Numbered from the stretch's first letter, positions 8,611 through 18,280 are shown. The stretch: 64,000 nucleotides of DNA from Geobacillus kaustophilus (GCF_000948285.1 NZ_JYBP01000003.1:1178001-1242000); one strand, 5' to 3'. Made by a program: numbers and translations. Notes: a model not told the origin generated them from the letters alone.

Positions 8611-9828
8611 ATGAAAAAAAGAAAATGGTCCATCGCCGTCATGATCGCGGCCATCATGATGTTTATGCTTGCCGCCTGCAACAGCTCAACGACCAACAAC
8701 AATGCGGGCAGCGGAAACAACCATAATGGAGGTGGAGGCGGCGGTGAAGCGGGTACGGTCAACATCGGCTACAGCGGCCCGTTAAGCGGCCCGGCTGCTT
8801 ACTACGGCCAACGGACGTTAAACGGCTTGAAAATGGCGGCGGAGGAAATCAACAATAGCGGCGGCTTTGAAGTCAAAGGAAAGAAATACAAAATTAATAT
8901 CGTTTCCCTTGATGATAAATATTTGCCAAACGAAACGGCGGCGAACGCCAAACGCCTTGTGCAAGAACATCATACACCGATCATTTTCACTCCGCACAGC
9001 GGCGGTGTCATGGCGCTGCAAGTGTTCAATCAAACAGACAATTTCATCATCGCGGCGTACACAAGCGAGCCGAAGATTACGCAAACGGGCAACAAGCTGA
9101 CGGTGCGCATTCCGCCGCGCTATGACGGCTACATCCCGACTTTTACCGATTATGCCATGAAGCGTTTCGGCAAGAAACTGGCTGCTTTGCCGACGGCGAC
9201 GCAATACGGGAAAGACTGGACGGAAAAGCTGTTGCCGTATTGGGAAAAACAAGGCGGAAAAGTCGTCTACAAATCATCGATTGACTTTACGAAAGACACC
9301 GACTTCTTTACGATCGTGACGAATGCCTTGAAAGAAAAGCCGGATGTGTTGTTTATCGGAGGAGCTTCGGAACCGACGGCGAAAGTGGCGAAACAAGCGC
9401 GCGAGCTTGGATTTAAAGGCGGCTTCATTATTATGGACCAAGCGAAGCTCGATGAGATGAAACGAGTAACCGGCTCTTATGACATGCTTGAAGGCTCAAT
9501 CGGCGTCATGCCGCTTATCGAATCGGACGAACCGGCTGTTCCGGATTTTGTGAAAAACTACCGGGCGAAATTCAATGAAGATCCGGGTTCGGAAGCCGCT
9601 TACAACTATTTGGCGCTTTACGCTTTCGTCGAAGCGATGAAAGCCGCCGGCACGGTCGACGATCCGCAAGCCATCCGTGAACATATGAACGACGGCTTGA
9701 AAAACATTCCGGAAGAAAAGAAAGTGTATAACGTTCCAAGCATAGGGGAGGATGGCGGCTTTGAATCGGAAATCGTCGTTGCCGCGGTGGAAAATGGAAA
9801 AATTGTGCCGATTGAGTTAAAACAATAA
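8611..9828 (+). CDS. livK: Substrate-binding lipoprotein of the Liv-type importer
   Basis: A 405-residue type 1 periplasmic-binding-fold protein. The N terminus has a positively charged start, a hydrophobic stretch and a lipobox ending LAAC with Cys23, so the mature protein should be a membrane-anchored lipoprotein. An Asn/Gly-rich linker (about 25-46) follows. The binding domain begins VNIGYSGPLSGPAAYYGQ, as in Leu/Ile/Val- and amide-binding proteins. The RBS aggggggag precedes ATG 8611. It lies 104 bp after livF and may have its own promoter. Homology indicates organic anions or amino acids as ligand, not which one. Confidence 0.9.
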   Translation: MKKRKWSIAVMIAAIMMFMLAACNSSTTNNNAGSGNNHNGGGGGGEAGTVNIGYSGPLSGPAAYYGQRTLNGLKMAAEEINNSGGFEVKGKKYKINIVSLDDKYLPNETAANAKRLVQEHHTPIIFTPHSGGVMALQVFNQTDNFIIAAYTSEPKITQTGNKLTVRIPPRYDGYIPTFTDYAMKRFGKKLAALPTATQYGKDWTEKLLPYWEKQGGKVVYKSSIDFTKDTDFFTIVTNALKEKPDVLFIGGASEPTAKVAKQARELGFKGGFIIMDQAKLDEMKRVTGSYDMLEGSIGVMPLIESDEPAVPDFVKNYRAKFNEDPGSEAAYNYLALYAFVEAMKAAGTVDDPQAIREHMNDGLKNIPEEKKVYNVPSIGEDGGFESEIVVAAVENGKIVPIELKQ

Positions 9829-9860
9829 TAAACCATGCAACTGACTGATAAGCATAGAGA

Positions 9861-9907
9861 GGCTGTCTGAAAAGGTCATCATACGACTTTTTTCAGACAA
9901 CCTTTTC
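9861..9907 (+). terminator. Terminator after livK
   Basis: The inverted repeat GGCTGTCTGAAAA / TTTTTCAGACAACC (9861-9873 and 9889-9902, one mismatch) is followed by a T-rich run. It lies 33 bp after the livK stop. Confidence 0.65.
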
Positions 9908-10106
9908 CATTTTTTGTTATGATATTTTCCGATCTGTTATGGACAATGTGGGTACACCTTTTAAGAATTCCTATTTGACAAGTAAGAATTTAAAGAAAAC
10001 AGAGGTGACGGAAAGAAGAATGGATGCGGTGATGATAGGATTGCCGCCTGGCGGAACTGTTTCGGGGCGGTAAATTCTTATTGTGTATATATTATCATAA
10101 AAAAAT

Positions 10107-10124
10107 ATGTTCTAAATAATCAAT
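10107..10124 (+). other. Ter-like / repeated ATGTTCTAAAT site in the livK-efflux gap
   Basis: ATGTTCTAAATAATCAAT. With the base before it, 14 of 17 positions fit the B half of the Bacillus Ter consensus as I recall it (CTATGTACYAAATNTTC). Near-identical copies lie on the minus strand at 60241-60260 and 61834-61854. The A half of the consensus is not evident. The rest of the gap 9903-10198 is AT-rich with no gene; a promoter for the next gene is probable but not clear. Confidence 0.4.
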
Positions 10125-10198
10125 ATAACAAATAGAAAAATTTCCAATAATGCGATACAATAAAACTGCTCTACATCACTGGGAGAGGAGACAAAAAG

Positions 10199-10978
10199 AT
10201 GCGCGAAATGGCCATCGGCCTTGCCGCCTCGTTCGTTTTTGCCGTCATGTTTATCTTGAACCGATCCATGGAATTAGCTGGAGGCAGCTGGTTGTGTAGT
10301 TCCTCGCTTCGCTTTTTCTTTATGGTGCCGCTGTTGTTGGCCATCGTTCTTTTCCGCCGCAACCTCAGCCCGGTTTGGCGCGACATGAAGCGCCTTCCGT
10401 GGATATGGATCCTTTGGGGGACGATCGGTTTCGGCTTGTTTTACGCGCCGCTCACGTACGCGGCCGCCTACGAGACGGGGGCTTGTGGCTGGAACGTGGC
10501 AGTTTACGATCGTAGCTGGCGTCCTGCTTAGTCCTTTGTTTACAGAGCGCGTGGAAACGGAGTATGGCGCAATGCTCGTGCGCCGTCCGATTGAAAGGTG
10601 GGCTCTTTTCATTTCCTTTATCATTCTACTTGGCGTTCTGCTGATCCAGTTTCAACAAGCAAGCCGTTTGACATGGCGAGAAACCGCGTTTGGTGTGTTT
10701 CCGGTGATTGTCACTGCTTTTGCTTATCCGCTGGGCAATCGGAAAATGATTGAACATTGCGCCGGACAGCTTGACGCGTTTCAACGCGCATTTGGCATGA
10801 CAATCCCGTGGGTCTTATCGTATGGGGCGGAGGGGTTGCTGTCAGTCTCGTCATCCTTCACTTTCGCCCCAATATTCATCCCAAGTTGCGGTCTATGCTA
10901 ACAACCATGTCGTCGGCCTCGTTGCTCGCCGCCGTCTGTTCATTGATCATCGAGTGGGCGGTGCGCTCGATGCCGTAG
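10199..10978 (+). pseudogene. Broken EamA/EmrE-type efflux transporter
   Basis: The first frame (from ATG 10199 with a gagaggag RBS) encodes about 95 residues of a multidrug-efflux transporter with several membrane segments. It is then lost near 10485, where the expected AYETGAGWLVAGTWQ region is out of frame. A second frame resumes GTWQFTIVAGVLLSPLF to about 10830. The reading then fits a third frame (GGGVAVSLVILHF...) to TAG 10976. The family is normally one protein of about 300 residues. At least two frameshifts make function unlikely, unless they are sequence errors. Confidence 0.7.
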
Positions 10979-10988
10979 GAACATGGGG

Positions 10989-11495
10989 TCAGTCGTTACG
11001 GCCGTCAGCGGCCCGGAAGGCTTCTGGAGCGATCCGACGTCCGACGGCATACATGATCGGCGCGCCGATTGCCATGACGACAAACTCGCCGATGGCCGTC
11101 GTCAGCCATGTGAGCCAAAACGGGAAGCCGAGCGCCAGTTTTAGCTCGAGGGCGATGATGGCCATGGTTACGGTAAATGACAACGTATTGACCGCCATGC
11201 GCACCCAAACGTTTTTCAAGCGCCGCATGGAAAAGATCGTGATCAGCAGCGCCAGCACCGACTGGCCGACGCCAAATACGAGATCATACGCGGCGATCGG
11301 CGAGAAAAACCAGTTGGCGAAAAACACGCCAAGCACAATGCCAATGGCATATGTTTTGCGGAACACGACCAAGTGATTCAATATTTCTGACACGCGAAAC
11401 TGAATGTTCGTAAAGCCAAACGGCTGAATAAGCATCGTCACGGCGATATATACAGCGGCAATCAAACCATTTGCTGCTATGGTCCGAATGTTCAT
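10989..11495 (-). CDS. queT: QueT-family queuosine precursor transporter
   Basis: A 168-residue membrane protein of the QueT family, thought to be the S component of an ECF transporter for a queuosine precursor. Conserved features are IQFRVSEILNHLVVF (about 31-45) and the LGVFFANWF segment, with five to six membrane helices. The start at 11495 is chosen because of the gaggagagg RBS; a longer frame to 11657 runs into chrA. No preQ1 riboswitch-like sequence is seen in the 74 bp before chrA. Confidence 0.85.
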   Translation of the reverse strand: MNIRTIAANGLIAAVYIAVTMLIQPFGFTNIQFRVSEILNHLVVFRKTYAIGIVLGVFFANWFFSPIAAYDLVFGVGQSVLALLITIFSMRRLKNVWVRMAVNTLSFTVTMAIIALELKLALGFPFWLTWLTTAIGEFVVMAIGAPIMYAVGRRIAPEAFRAADGRND

Positions 11496-11569
11496 AACGT
11501 CCTCTCCTCGCATTGATGATAATATGATTGTAGCACGACAAACGAATGAACGAAAGGAAGTGAATCTCG

Positions 11570-12778
11570 TTGACCTTGACGGATCAACAAGCAACAAGCA
11601 GGCGGCGATCGGTTTGGGAAGTCGGAAAAACAGCGCTTCTCCTCGGCCTAACGTCATTTGGCGGTCCGGTCGCCCATCTCGGCTATTTTTACGAAGAGTA
11701 CGTCAAACGAAAAAAATGGATTGACGAGAAAACGTATGCCGATTTGGTCGCCTTATGCCAATTCCTCCCTGGTCCAGCGAGCAGCCAAGTCGGCATTGGG
11801 ATCGGATTCATGCGCGCCGGCGTTTGGGGGGCGTTGGCAGCTTGGCTTGGTTTTACGCTGCCGTCAGCGGTCGCCCTCAGCCTCGTTGCTGTTTGGCTGC
11901 AACCCAATTCTTGGGGTGACGCCGGCTGGATGCACGGCTTGCTGTTGGCGGCCGTGGCGGTCGTGGCGCAAGCCGTATGGGAGATGGCGCGCAAATTCGC
12001 CTATGGCCGCCTCGAGGCAACGGTCGTCATCATAGCGGCGGCGGTTGTACTTCTTGTTCCGGGCGCGTGGAGACAAGTAGCCGTCATCGCCGCAGCGGGG
12101 GGCATTGGCGCTGTTGGATGGCGAAAAAACGTTGCACCTTCTTCGTCTTCAGCAGGCATCCCGCCTTCCATTCGTCGTTCCACCGGTTTGACGCTGCTTT
12201 CATTGTTTGCCGTGTTGCTTGTTGCGCTGCCGCTCATTCGCACTTGGATCCATTCACCGCTTTTGGCGCTGTTTGACAGCTTTTACCGCGCTGGGGCGCT
12301 CGTGTTTGGCGGCGGTCATGTCGTACTGCCGCTCTTGGAGGCGGAAGTGGTGCCGCAAGGGTGGGTCAACGCCAATCAGTTTTTAGCCGGCTACAGCGCC
12401 GCCCAAGCCGTCCCTGGGCCGCTGTTTACGTTTGCCGCGTATATTGGAATGGCGGCGTTGGGCTGGAAGGGAGCGCTAGTGGCTACCACAGCCATTTTTC
12501 TTCCATCCTTTTTGCTCGTTCTTGGCGCGTTTCCGTTTTGGCACTGGCTTCGCCGCCATCCGCGCTTCCAAGCGGCGCTTGCCGGCATTAACGCCGCTGT
12601 GGTTGGGATTTTGCTTGCGGCGCTGTACGATCCGATTTGGACGAAAGCCGTGAAAGGACCGGCTGATCTAGCGTTTGTCCTCGGCGCCTTCCTTCTCCTT
12701 GCCGTTTGGAAGTGGCCGGCCTGGGCGGTTGTTCTCGTTTCGTTCGCCGGGGGGCTTTGGCATTCTTTTGTTCAATGA
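11570..12778 (+). CDS. chrA: Chromate transporter, two-domain CHR family
   Basis: A 402-residue membrane protein with two homologous CHR domains. The first has LLLGLTSFGGPVAHLGYFYEEYV and ALCQFLPGPASSQVG; the second has GALVFGGGHVVLPLLE and YSAAQAVPGPLFTFAAYIG. These duplicated FGG and PGP motifs define long-chain chromate ion transporters. The start is TTG 11570 after aaaggaagtg. Whether chromate is the natural substrate here cannot be told. Confidence 0.9.
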   Translation: MTLTDQQATSRRRSVWEVGKTALLLGLTSFGGPVAHLGYFYEEYVKRKKWIDEKTYADLVALCQFLPGPASSQVGIGIGFMRAGVWGALAAWLGFTLPSAVALSLVAVWLQPNSWGDAGWMHGLLLAAVAVVAQAVWEMARKFAYGRLEATVVIIAAAVVLLVPGAWRQVAVIAAAGGIGAVGWRKNVAPSSSSAGIPPSIRRSTGLTLLSLFAVLLVALPLIRTWIHSPLLALFDSFYRAGALVFGGGHVVLPLLEAEVVPQGWVNANQFLAGYSAAQAVPGPLFTFAAYIGMAALGWKGALVATTAIFLPSFLLVLGAFPFWHWLRRHPRFQAALAGINAAVVGILLAALYDPIWTKAVKGPADLAFVLGAFLLLAVWKWPAWAVVLVSFAGGLWHSFVQ

Positions 12779-12950
12779 ATCCGATGGCCGACTACGGCAG
12801 AAAAGCTAGGAATAGAGCCTTCTCATCTGGTTTTTATTGGTTAATCAACATGCCTGGGTTTTTCGACTGCTATAGCCAATATTTTGACAAGTTTTTTTTG
12901 AACTGAATCATGATCAAGAGGAATGTTGGCGCCTTAGGGGGGAATGGGAC

Positions 12951-13385
12951 GTGAAATGGTTATGGATGCTGCTGGCCTTGGCTGCCGGAATGGCTGTTTC
13001 CGTACAGGCCGGAGTCAACGGCGGCCTGGGCAAGCGGATCGGTGTGTTTGAAGGAGCGTTCGTTTCGTTTTTGATCGGGACGGTTGTCCTCTTTTTAATG
13101 CAATTGTTTTTGGGCAAAGGAGAATTGCTTGCCATGTTTTCCGTGCCGAAATGGCAGTTGATAGGAGGTATTCTCGGAGCTTTTTACGTTTTTGTCATGG
13201 TGCTCATCGTCCCGAAAATCGGTGTTGCCAATTCATTGATGGCGGTGATTGCTGGTCAGCTTGTCATGAGTTCAATTGTTGACCATTTTGGCTTGTTCGG
13301 CGGACAGCGTATTCCATTTGACATGATGCGCCTAGCCGCCCTGGGCTTTCTATTTTTGGCGCTTTGGCTCTTTTTTCGCAAATGA
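12951..13385 (+). CDS. Small DMT-superfamily membrane protein (YdcZ-like)
   Basis: A 144-residue protein with four or five hydrophobic segments. The conserved VQAGVNGGLGKRIGVFEGAFVSFLIGT near the N terminus places it in the DMT family of YdcZ-type small transporters (PF04657). The start is GTG 12951 after a ggggggaatggg stretch. The 172 bp before it hold no recognisable gene. Substrate unknown. Confidence 0.8.
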   Translation: MKWLWMLLALAAGMAVSVQAGVNGGLGKRIGVFEGAFVSFLIGTVVLFLMQLFLGKGELLAMFSVPKWQLIGGILGAFYVFVMVLIVPKIGVANSLMAVIAGQLVMSSIVDHFGLFGGQRIPFDMMRLAALGFLFLALWLFFRK

Positions 13386-13469
13386 ACAGGACTGACCGAG
13401 TTGGTTTAGTTTTCCGTGATCCGCTCATACTAACAACAGCATGATCGACTTGAAAGGAAGCGGATCAAA

Positions 13470-15599
13470 GTGAAACAGGCATGGCGCATTTATGTGAACG
13501 ATTTGAAACATCTCACGACCAACTGGGCCGCAGCCATATTGGCTCTCGGTCTGATCGTTCTTCCATCGCTTTACGCTTGGATCAATGTAGAGGCTTCGAT
13601 TGACCCTTATGCCCATACAGATGATTTACCGATTGGGGTGGTGAACGAAGACCGCGGGGCGGAGTTGGCTGGGCGTTCGTTTCAGGCCGGTGACGAGATT
13701 GTGAGAGCGTTGCAACACAACCATCGGTTGGGCTGGCGATTTGTTTCGAAAGAAAAGGGAATAACAGGTGTGCGAAAAGGGGACTACTTCGCCACCATCG
13801 TCATCCCAGCAGATTTTTCGGCCCGATTGGCTACTGTCGTTCAAGATCGTCCGAAAAGGGCGACCATTTACTACTATGAAAACGACAAACGAAACGCCAT
13901 CGCTCCCAAAATCACGGAGCGCGGAGCAAGTACGTTGTCAGCTCAAGTCAGCGATGAGTTTGTGAGGGTGGTCAATACCGCGTTGTTTTCCTTGTTCCAC
14001 CAAGCGGGAGTGACGCTCGAACAGCAGCTTCCCACCATTCGCCGCGTTGAGGCGTTCGTGTTTCGTCTAGAAAACGAATTGCCAACGATTCAACGACAAT
14101 TGGAAGCCCTAGATCGCGATGTAGGAGAGGCAAGATCGTTGGTTCGTACAGGCCGCGAGCTTCTGCCGGCTGCCAAAACAACGGTGCGGCGTGGTTTAGA
14201 ATGGACAGGCCGCGTTGAGAAGTTGTTCATGCAAGTCAATGCTTCATCGCACTTATGGGAAAAGCCGGTGGAAATGGCGGTTCATGCGCTCCATTCCTTT
14301 CCCTTCTCCTTTGCAGGGCAGACGCCAGAGTCTCTTGATACACCGGAAAAGCAAGCGCGTTGGGCGACTCTCATCCAACAAGCTGCAACAGACGCGAGCC
14401 CATTGGTTCAGCAATTGCGCCGAACATTGAGAACATGGGAGGGGACGATTGATTCCTCTTCGCTTCAACCTGTGCAGCGCACAGTCAGCCGTATCGAGCA
14501 GACGCTAGCGTCTATTCAAGAAACAGCGGCGCTAGTGAAACAACATCCAACAGGCGTCGAAGAGAAGATCACTCACCTGCGTGAACAAATGGCCTTATTG
14601 GACGCGCAGGCGCAGCAACTTGATCAAGCATATCGCCAACGGTTGTTGCCTCTGTTGCGTGCGAAATGGAATCAAACGGGGAAACAGGTACGCCAAGCGA
14701 AACAAACGCTTCTTCGCATGGATCAAGCGTTAAATGAGGTAGAGCAATGGTTGTCAAACACAGATCATGATTTAGCGGCTGCGCAACAAGCGCTAAAGAC
14801 TGCACAAGCTCAATATCCATTTCTTTCCCGCCAGGTTCGCGAGCTGGCCGCCTTCCTATCGAAAATCAAAAGAGAAACCAACATCGATGAACTGATACGC
14901 TTGTTGAAACAAGATCCACAGGCGAAAGGTGCATTTTTGGCCCACCCGGTTGACGTGCAAACGTTCCGCCTTTTCCCGTTGCCGAACTATGGTTCGGGCA
15001 TGAATCCATTTTACACGGTGCTGGCCATATGGGTAGGATGTTTGTTGCTTGTTTCCGTTTTGTCGACGGATCCTTCTTCGTTTTCGGAAGCGAATGAGCG
15101 GGAAAGATATGCCGGACGGCTGTTGACCTTTTGGACGCTGAATGCTTTGCAGGCGGTGGTCGTGACAGCTGGAGCGGCTTTCATCTTGCCGAATATTTTC
15201 GTCCGTGAGCCGGGATGGTTCATGACGTTCAGCCTTTTGTGCGGCTTTGTCTTTATGGCGGTGGTTTTTTCGCTTGTTTCCTTGTTCGGCAATGTGGGAA
15301 AAGCGATGGCGATTGTGTTGCTCGTCTTGCAAATTGCCGGAGCGGGAGGAACGTATCCCGTTGAGCTGATTCCCCCGTTCTTTCAGCAATTAAACCCTTG
15401 GCTGCCGTTTACCTATGCCATTGATGTCATGCGCGAGGCGGTCGGCGGGATCGTATGGGAAAATGTTGAGCATGATGTCAAGCGGCTTCTCTTGTTTGCC
15501 GTTGCCGCCCTTTTGGCCGGACTTTTGTTGAAAGGCCCACTAAACCCATGGATGCGCGCGCTGAAAGAGAAAGCCGCCCAAAGCGGGTTGTTTCATTGA
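13470..15599 (+). CDS. YhgE/Pip-domain membrane protein (ABC-2-type)
   Basis: A 709-residue protein with one N-terminal membrane helix (AAILALGLIVLPSLYAW), a long extracytoplasmic coiled-coil region (about 170-480, Glu/Gln-rich) and five or six C-terminal helices (about 515-690). This layout is that of YhgE/Pip proteins, related to phage-infection protein and type VII secretion accessory components. The DLPIGVVNEDRG motif at about residue 50 is the family hallmark. The start is GTG 13470 with RBS aaaggaagcgg. No secretion genes are nearby, so its role is open. Confidence 0.85.
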   Translation: MKQAWRIYVNDLKHLTTNWAAAILALGLIVLPSLYAWINVEASIDPYAHTDDLPIGVVNEDRGAELAGRSFQAGDEIVRALQHNHRLGWRFVSKEKGITGVRKGDYFATIVIPADFSARLATVVQDRPKRATIYYYENDKRNAIAPKITERGASTLSAQVSDEFVRVVNTALFSLFHQAGVTLEQQLPTIRRVEAFVFRLENELPTIQRQLEALDRDVGEARSLVRTGRELLPAAKTTVRRGLEWTGRVEKLFMQVNASSHLWEKPVEMAVHALHSFPFSFAGQTPESLDTPEKQARWATLIQQAATDASPLVQQLRRTLRTWEGTIDSSSLQPVQRTVSRIEQTLASIQETAALVKQHPTGVEEKITHLREQMALLDAQAQQLDQAYRQRLLPLLRAKWNQTGKQVRQAKQTLLRMDQALNEVEQWLSNTDHDLAAAQQALKTAQAQYPFLSRQVRELAAFLSKIKRETNIDELIRLLKQDPQAKGAFLAHPVDVQTFRLFPLPNYGSGMNPFYTVLAIWVGCLLLVSVLSTDPSSFSEANERERYAGRLLTFWTLNALQAVVVTAGAAFILPNIFVREPGWFMTFSLLCGFVFMAVVFSLVSLFGNVGKAMAIVLLVLQIAGAGGTYPVELIPPFFQQLNPWLPFTYAIDVMREAVGGIVWENVEHDVKRLLLFAVAALLAGLLLKGPLNPWMRALKEKAAQSGLFH

Positions 15600-15738
15600 A
15601 ACATTTTCTCTATTTTCTTTTGGAAGCATCTGCTACAATAGGGACGAGAGCATTGCTTCATTCGCCATCGCCCCGTCGAATACGCCGTTTTCATACAAGG
15701 AAAGAGCGTTTTCTCACGGGGAAGAAAGGGAGAGAATC

Positions 15739-15915
15739 ATGTCGATCCGTCGATTGCTTGGTTTTGCGCTCATTTTTTTGGCGATTTCGATGTTTATCGA
15801 GCAAATGTGGTGGGTCGGGGGCATTTGTTTCTTGATTGGAATTGGAATGACTGCGAAGAGTCCAATCGATCGAAAGTGGAGGAAAAGAAGCATATATGGT
15901 AAACATCGAGAGTGA
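15739..15915 (+). CDS. Small membrane protein upstream of NO synthase
   Basis: A 58-residue frame, [14 protein letters not shown]..., with two short hydrophobic segments (about 6-20 and 24-38) and a basic tail. ATG 15739 has a good RBS (aagggagaga). Its end overlaps the NO synthase start by 20 bp in another frame, suggesting coupling. I do not recognise the family. Support comes from the RBS, the membrane-like composition and the tight overlap. Confidence 0.6.
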   Translation: MSIRRLLGFALIFLAISMFIEQMWWVGGICFLIGIGMTAKSPIDRKWRKRSIYGKHRE

Positions 15916-17035
15916 TATGAATCAAACAAGGGTCAGACAGCATGATGCGCAGTTGATGAAAAAAGCAGAACAGTTTATCACGGTCAGCTATCGGGAGCTT
16001 GGAAAAAGTGAGCAAGAAATGAAGCGGCGGTTGAACGAAATCCGTTTGAAAGTAGAACAAACTGGTACATATGTTCATACGTACGAAGAGTTAAACTATG
16101 GGGCTAAGATGGCTTGGCGTCATAGCAACCGTTGCATCGGCCGCTTGTTTTGGCGATCGCTCCATGTCATTGATGCGAGAGAGGCGGTTACCGAAGACGA
16201 GGTTTTTTCTTATCTGTTCCATCATATTGAGTTTGCGACCAATGGCGGGAAAATCCGGCCGACGATCACGATCTTCCGTCCAAACGGGGAAGTGCGCATT
16301 TGGAATCATCAACTGATTCGCTATGCAGGTTATGAAACCGAAGAAGGGATCATCGGCGACTCATCCTCCCTCACTTTCACCCGTGCCTGTGAACAGCTTG
16401 GGTGGAAAGGGGAAAAAACGCCATTTGACGTGTTGCCATTGGTGATCCAGGTAGGCGGCCGGAAGCCTGTTTGGACGTCGATCCCCAAAGAATTGGTGCT
16501 TGAGGTGCCGATTGAACATCCGGAGTTTCCGTGGTTTCGCGATTTGCAGTTAAAATGGTACGCGGTCCCGATCATTTCGGATATGTGCCTCGAAATCGGC
16601 GGGATTCGTTACATGGCGGCGCCGTTTAATGGGTGGTACATGGGAACTGAGATCGGAGCCCGCAATTTTGCTGATGATGATCGCTACAACATGCTTCCGA
16701 AAGTGGCCTCTTGCATGGGGCTTGACACCAACTCCAACGCATCATTATGGAAAGACAAAGCGCTGGTCGAATTGAATATCGCTGTTTTGTATTCCTACAA
16801 AAAGGCGGGCGTCAGCATCGTTGACCATCATACCGCCGCGCGCCAGTTTCAGCTGTTTGAACAGCAAGAGAAAGCGGCCGGCCGCCATGTCACCGGCGAT
16901 TGGACATGGCTGATTCCGCCTCTTTCTCCGGCGACAACGCACATTTTTCATCGATCATATGACAATACGACCGTGTTGCCAAACTTTTTCTATCAAGATC
17001 GTCCATATGAATGTGAAAGGGGAGAGAAACAATGA
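15896..17035 (+). CDS. nos: Bacterial nitric oxide synthase (oxygenase domain only)
   Basis: A 379-residue haem/pterin oxygenase that would make NO from arginine using an outside reductase. The haem-ligand Cys is Cys80 in [12 protein letters not shown]. Also present are PTITIFRP, the [22 protein letters not shown] region and the arginine-binding loop [16 protein letters not shown]. There is no reductase domain, as usual in Bacillaceae. The start is ATG 15896 after tggagg at a long spacing; ATG 15917 is possible. The gene is fused by overlaps to a small membrane protein upstream and an ABC ATPase downstream. No NsrR-like palindrome was noticed here. Confidence 0.95.
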   Translation: MVNIESDMNQTRVRQHDAQLMKKAEQFITVSYRELGKSEQEMKRRLNEIRLKVEQTGTYVHTYEELNYGAKMAWRHSNRCIGRLFWRSLHVIDAREAVTEDEVFSYLFHHIEFATNGGKIRPTITIFRPNGEVRIWNHQLIRYAGYETEEGIIGDSSSLTFTRACEQLGWKGEKTPFDVLPLVIQVGGRKPVWTSIPKELVLEVPIEHPEFPWFRDLQLKWYAVPIISDMCLEIGGIRYMAAPFNGWYMGTEIGARNFADDDRYNMLPKVASCMGLDTNSNASLWKDKALVELNIAVLYSYKKAGVSIVDHHTAARQFQLFEQQEKAAGRHVTGDWTWLIPPLSPATTHIFHRSYDNTTVLPNFFYQDRPYECERGEKQ

Positions 17036-17817
17036 CCGTCATCATCCGTATGTGCGATGTGTCATGGGTGAGGGGCGGGCGGACCATTTTGCATGATATG
17101 AACTGGGAGGTGAAAGAAGGTGAGCAATGGGCGATTCTTGGCCTAAACGGCTCCGGGAAAACATCGCTTCTCAATATCGTCACCGGCTATCAATATCCGA
17201 CGCGCGGGGATGTTGAAGTATTGGGCTATCGGTTTGGACAGGCAAGCCTGCCAGAGTTGCGACGGCATATCGGATTTGTGAGCAGCTCGCTCCTTGATCA
17301 GTTTCATGATACGCTGCAGGCAGAAACAGTTGAAGATATCATCATCAGCGGCAAGTTTGCCACCATCGGCTTGTATGATGCCGTCACCGATGACGATCGA
17401 GCGGAAGCGGAATCGTTCATGGAGGCGTTCCGTTTGCAGGCGGTTAAAGGAAAACAGTACGCGACGCTGTCTCAAGGAGAAAAGCGAAAAACGTTGATCG
17501 CCCGAGCGCTGATGGCCCATCCGAAGCTGCTCATTTTGGACGAGCCGACGGTCGGCCTTGACTTATTGGCCCGCGAAGAAATCTTATCACTGATCGGACA
17601 GATCGTCACTCAGCCGTGCCATCTCTTATACGTCACCCATTATATTGAAGAAATCGTCGACTCGATCACCCATGTCTTGCTTTTGCAAGACGGGCGCATC
17701 GTGGCGGCTGGCCGAAAAGAGGATGTGTTGACCGATGAGCGACTCTCAGAAGCGTTTCGCCTTCCGATCCGCATTCATTGGGAACACGGCCGGCCATGGG
17801 TGTCCGTCGGTCGATAG
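17032..17817 (+). CDS. ABC ATPase of the YlmA type, coupled to NO synthase
   Basis: A 261-residue soluble ABC ATP-binding protein with Walker [11 protein letters not shown], signature [15 protein letters not shown] and Walker [13 protein letters not shown]. It begins inside the NO synthase gene (ATGA overlap). No permease gene follows. Its nearest look-alikes are YlmA/molybdate-type ATPases without a cognate channel. It could energise an unlinked permease or act as a soluble ATPase. The tight coupling to nos is the notable feature. Confidence 0.85.
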   Translation: MTVIIRMCDVSWVRGGRTILHDMNWEVKEGEQWAILGLNGSGKTSLLNIVTGYQYPTRGDVEVLGYRFGQASLPELRRHIGFVSSSLLDQFHDTLQAETVEDIIISGKFATIGLYDAVTDDDRAEAESFMEAFRLQAVKGKQYATLSQGEKRKTLIARALMAHPKLLILDEPTVGLDLLAREEILSLIGQIVTQPCHLLYVTHYIEEIVDSITHVLLLQDGRIVAAGRKEDVLTDERLSEAFRLPIRIHWEHGRPWVSVGR

Positions 17818-18221
17818 GACGGCCGGTGACAGCCGGCTCTAGACCAACTGCCTCAATATACCGTACATCCGAGAAGGTCGACCTCTATTTTCTGTTAAAC
17901 CGCATTGGTTCAGCCGAACTCTTCTTGGGGAAGGGTGGCGGCCGACGGTGCGGATGCTCATGTCGGCCACATCTCCGGAAACTGGATAGGCAACGGCTCC
18001 CCCCTCCGTTTGGGTGCTATATACGGATATGTGAAGCCCTGTCGGCTGTTGTACTCATCGACGGATGAACGAGAAGCCAAAACCGCGGCTCCTCTTTTTT
18101 CCCATAACGGCATGGTGTTCATTGAAGGAAGGAGACGCGTCAGGAGGGGAAGCGGGCTCGATTGCCGTTGGCTTCGTCTTTGTTTGAAAGTGCAGGCTTT
18201 TCCGATTAAGGTATAAAAATG
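17818..18221. other. Gene-free, hairpin-rich 0.4-kb gap
   Basis: No convincing coding frame is seen. A perfect 7-bp stem GGCCGAC/GTCGGCC (17940-17946 and 17962-17968) sits in a GC-rich stretch. A terminator-like hairpin follows at 18071-18100. I compared it by eye with common riboswitch signatures (SAM, T-box, TPP, cobalamin, c-di-GMP, ZTP) and recognised none. It could be a leader RNA or decayed sequence. Confidence 0.3.
18071..18100 (+). terminator. Terminator-like hairpin before the second acyl-CoA operon
   Basis: GAGAAGCC and GGCTCCTC (one mismatch) with an 8-nt loop are followed directly by TTTTTT. It could end transcription of the nos operon or of an upstream leader. Confidence 0.6.
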
Positions 18222-18280
18222 TTTAAAATATTCTAAATGTGATGTATAATAAAAGAAAAAACATACTAACCGGTTGGTAT
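18222..18280 (+). promoter_or_regulatory. Promoter with TetR-type operator for the second acyl-CoA operon
   Basis: TTTAAA (18222-18227) and TATAAT (18245-18250) have a 17-bp spacer. ATACTAACCGGTTGGTAT (18263-18280) follows and differs at one base from the perfect palindrome at 278-295. The identical placement relative to the -10 box suggests the same repressor. TTCTAAAT, a core seen at other sites, lies between the -35 and -10 boxes (18231-18238). Confidence 0.78.

Noticed and set aside
9861-9907. Possible IS end (GGCTGTCTGAAAAG)
   Set aside because: The sequence resembles some IS termini but forms a simple terminator hairpin right after livK, with no transposase or duplication nearby.
17881-18100. 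Riboswitch or T-box before the SDR operon
   Set aside because: No known signature found by eye, and the operon has its own promoter downstream of the hairpin.
18228-18244. TTCTAAAT in the second acyl-CoA promoter as a Ter site
   Set aside because: Only 11 of 17 positions fit the B half, and the stretch is promoter spacer; probably AT-rich coincidence.
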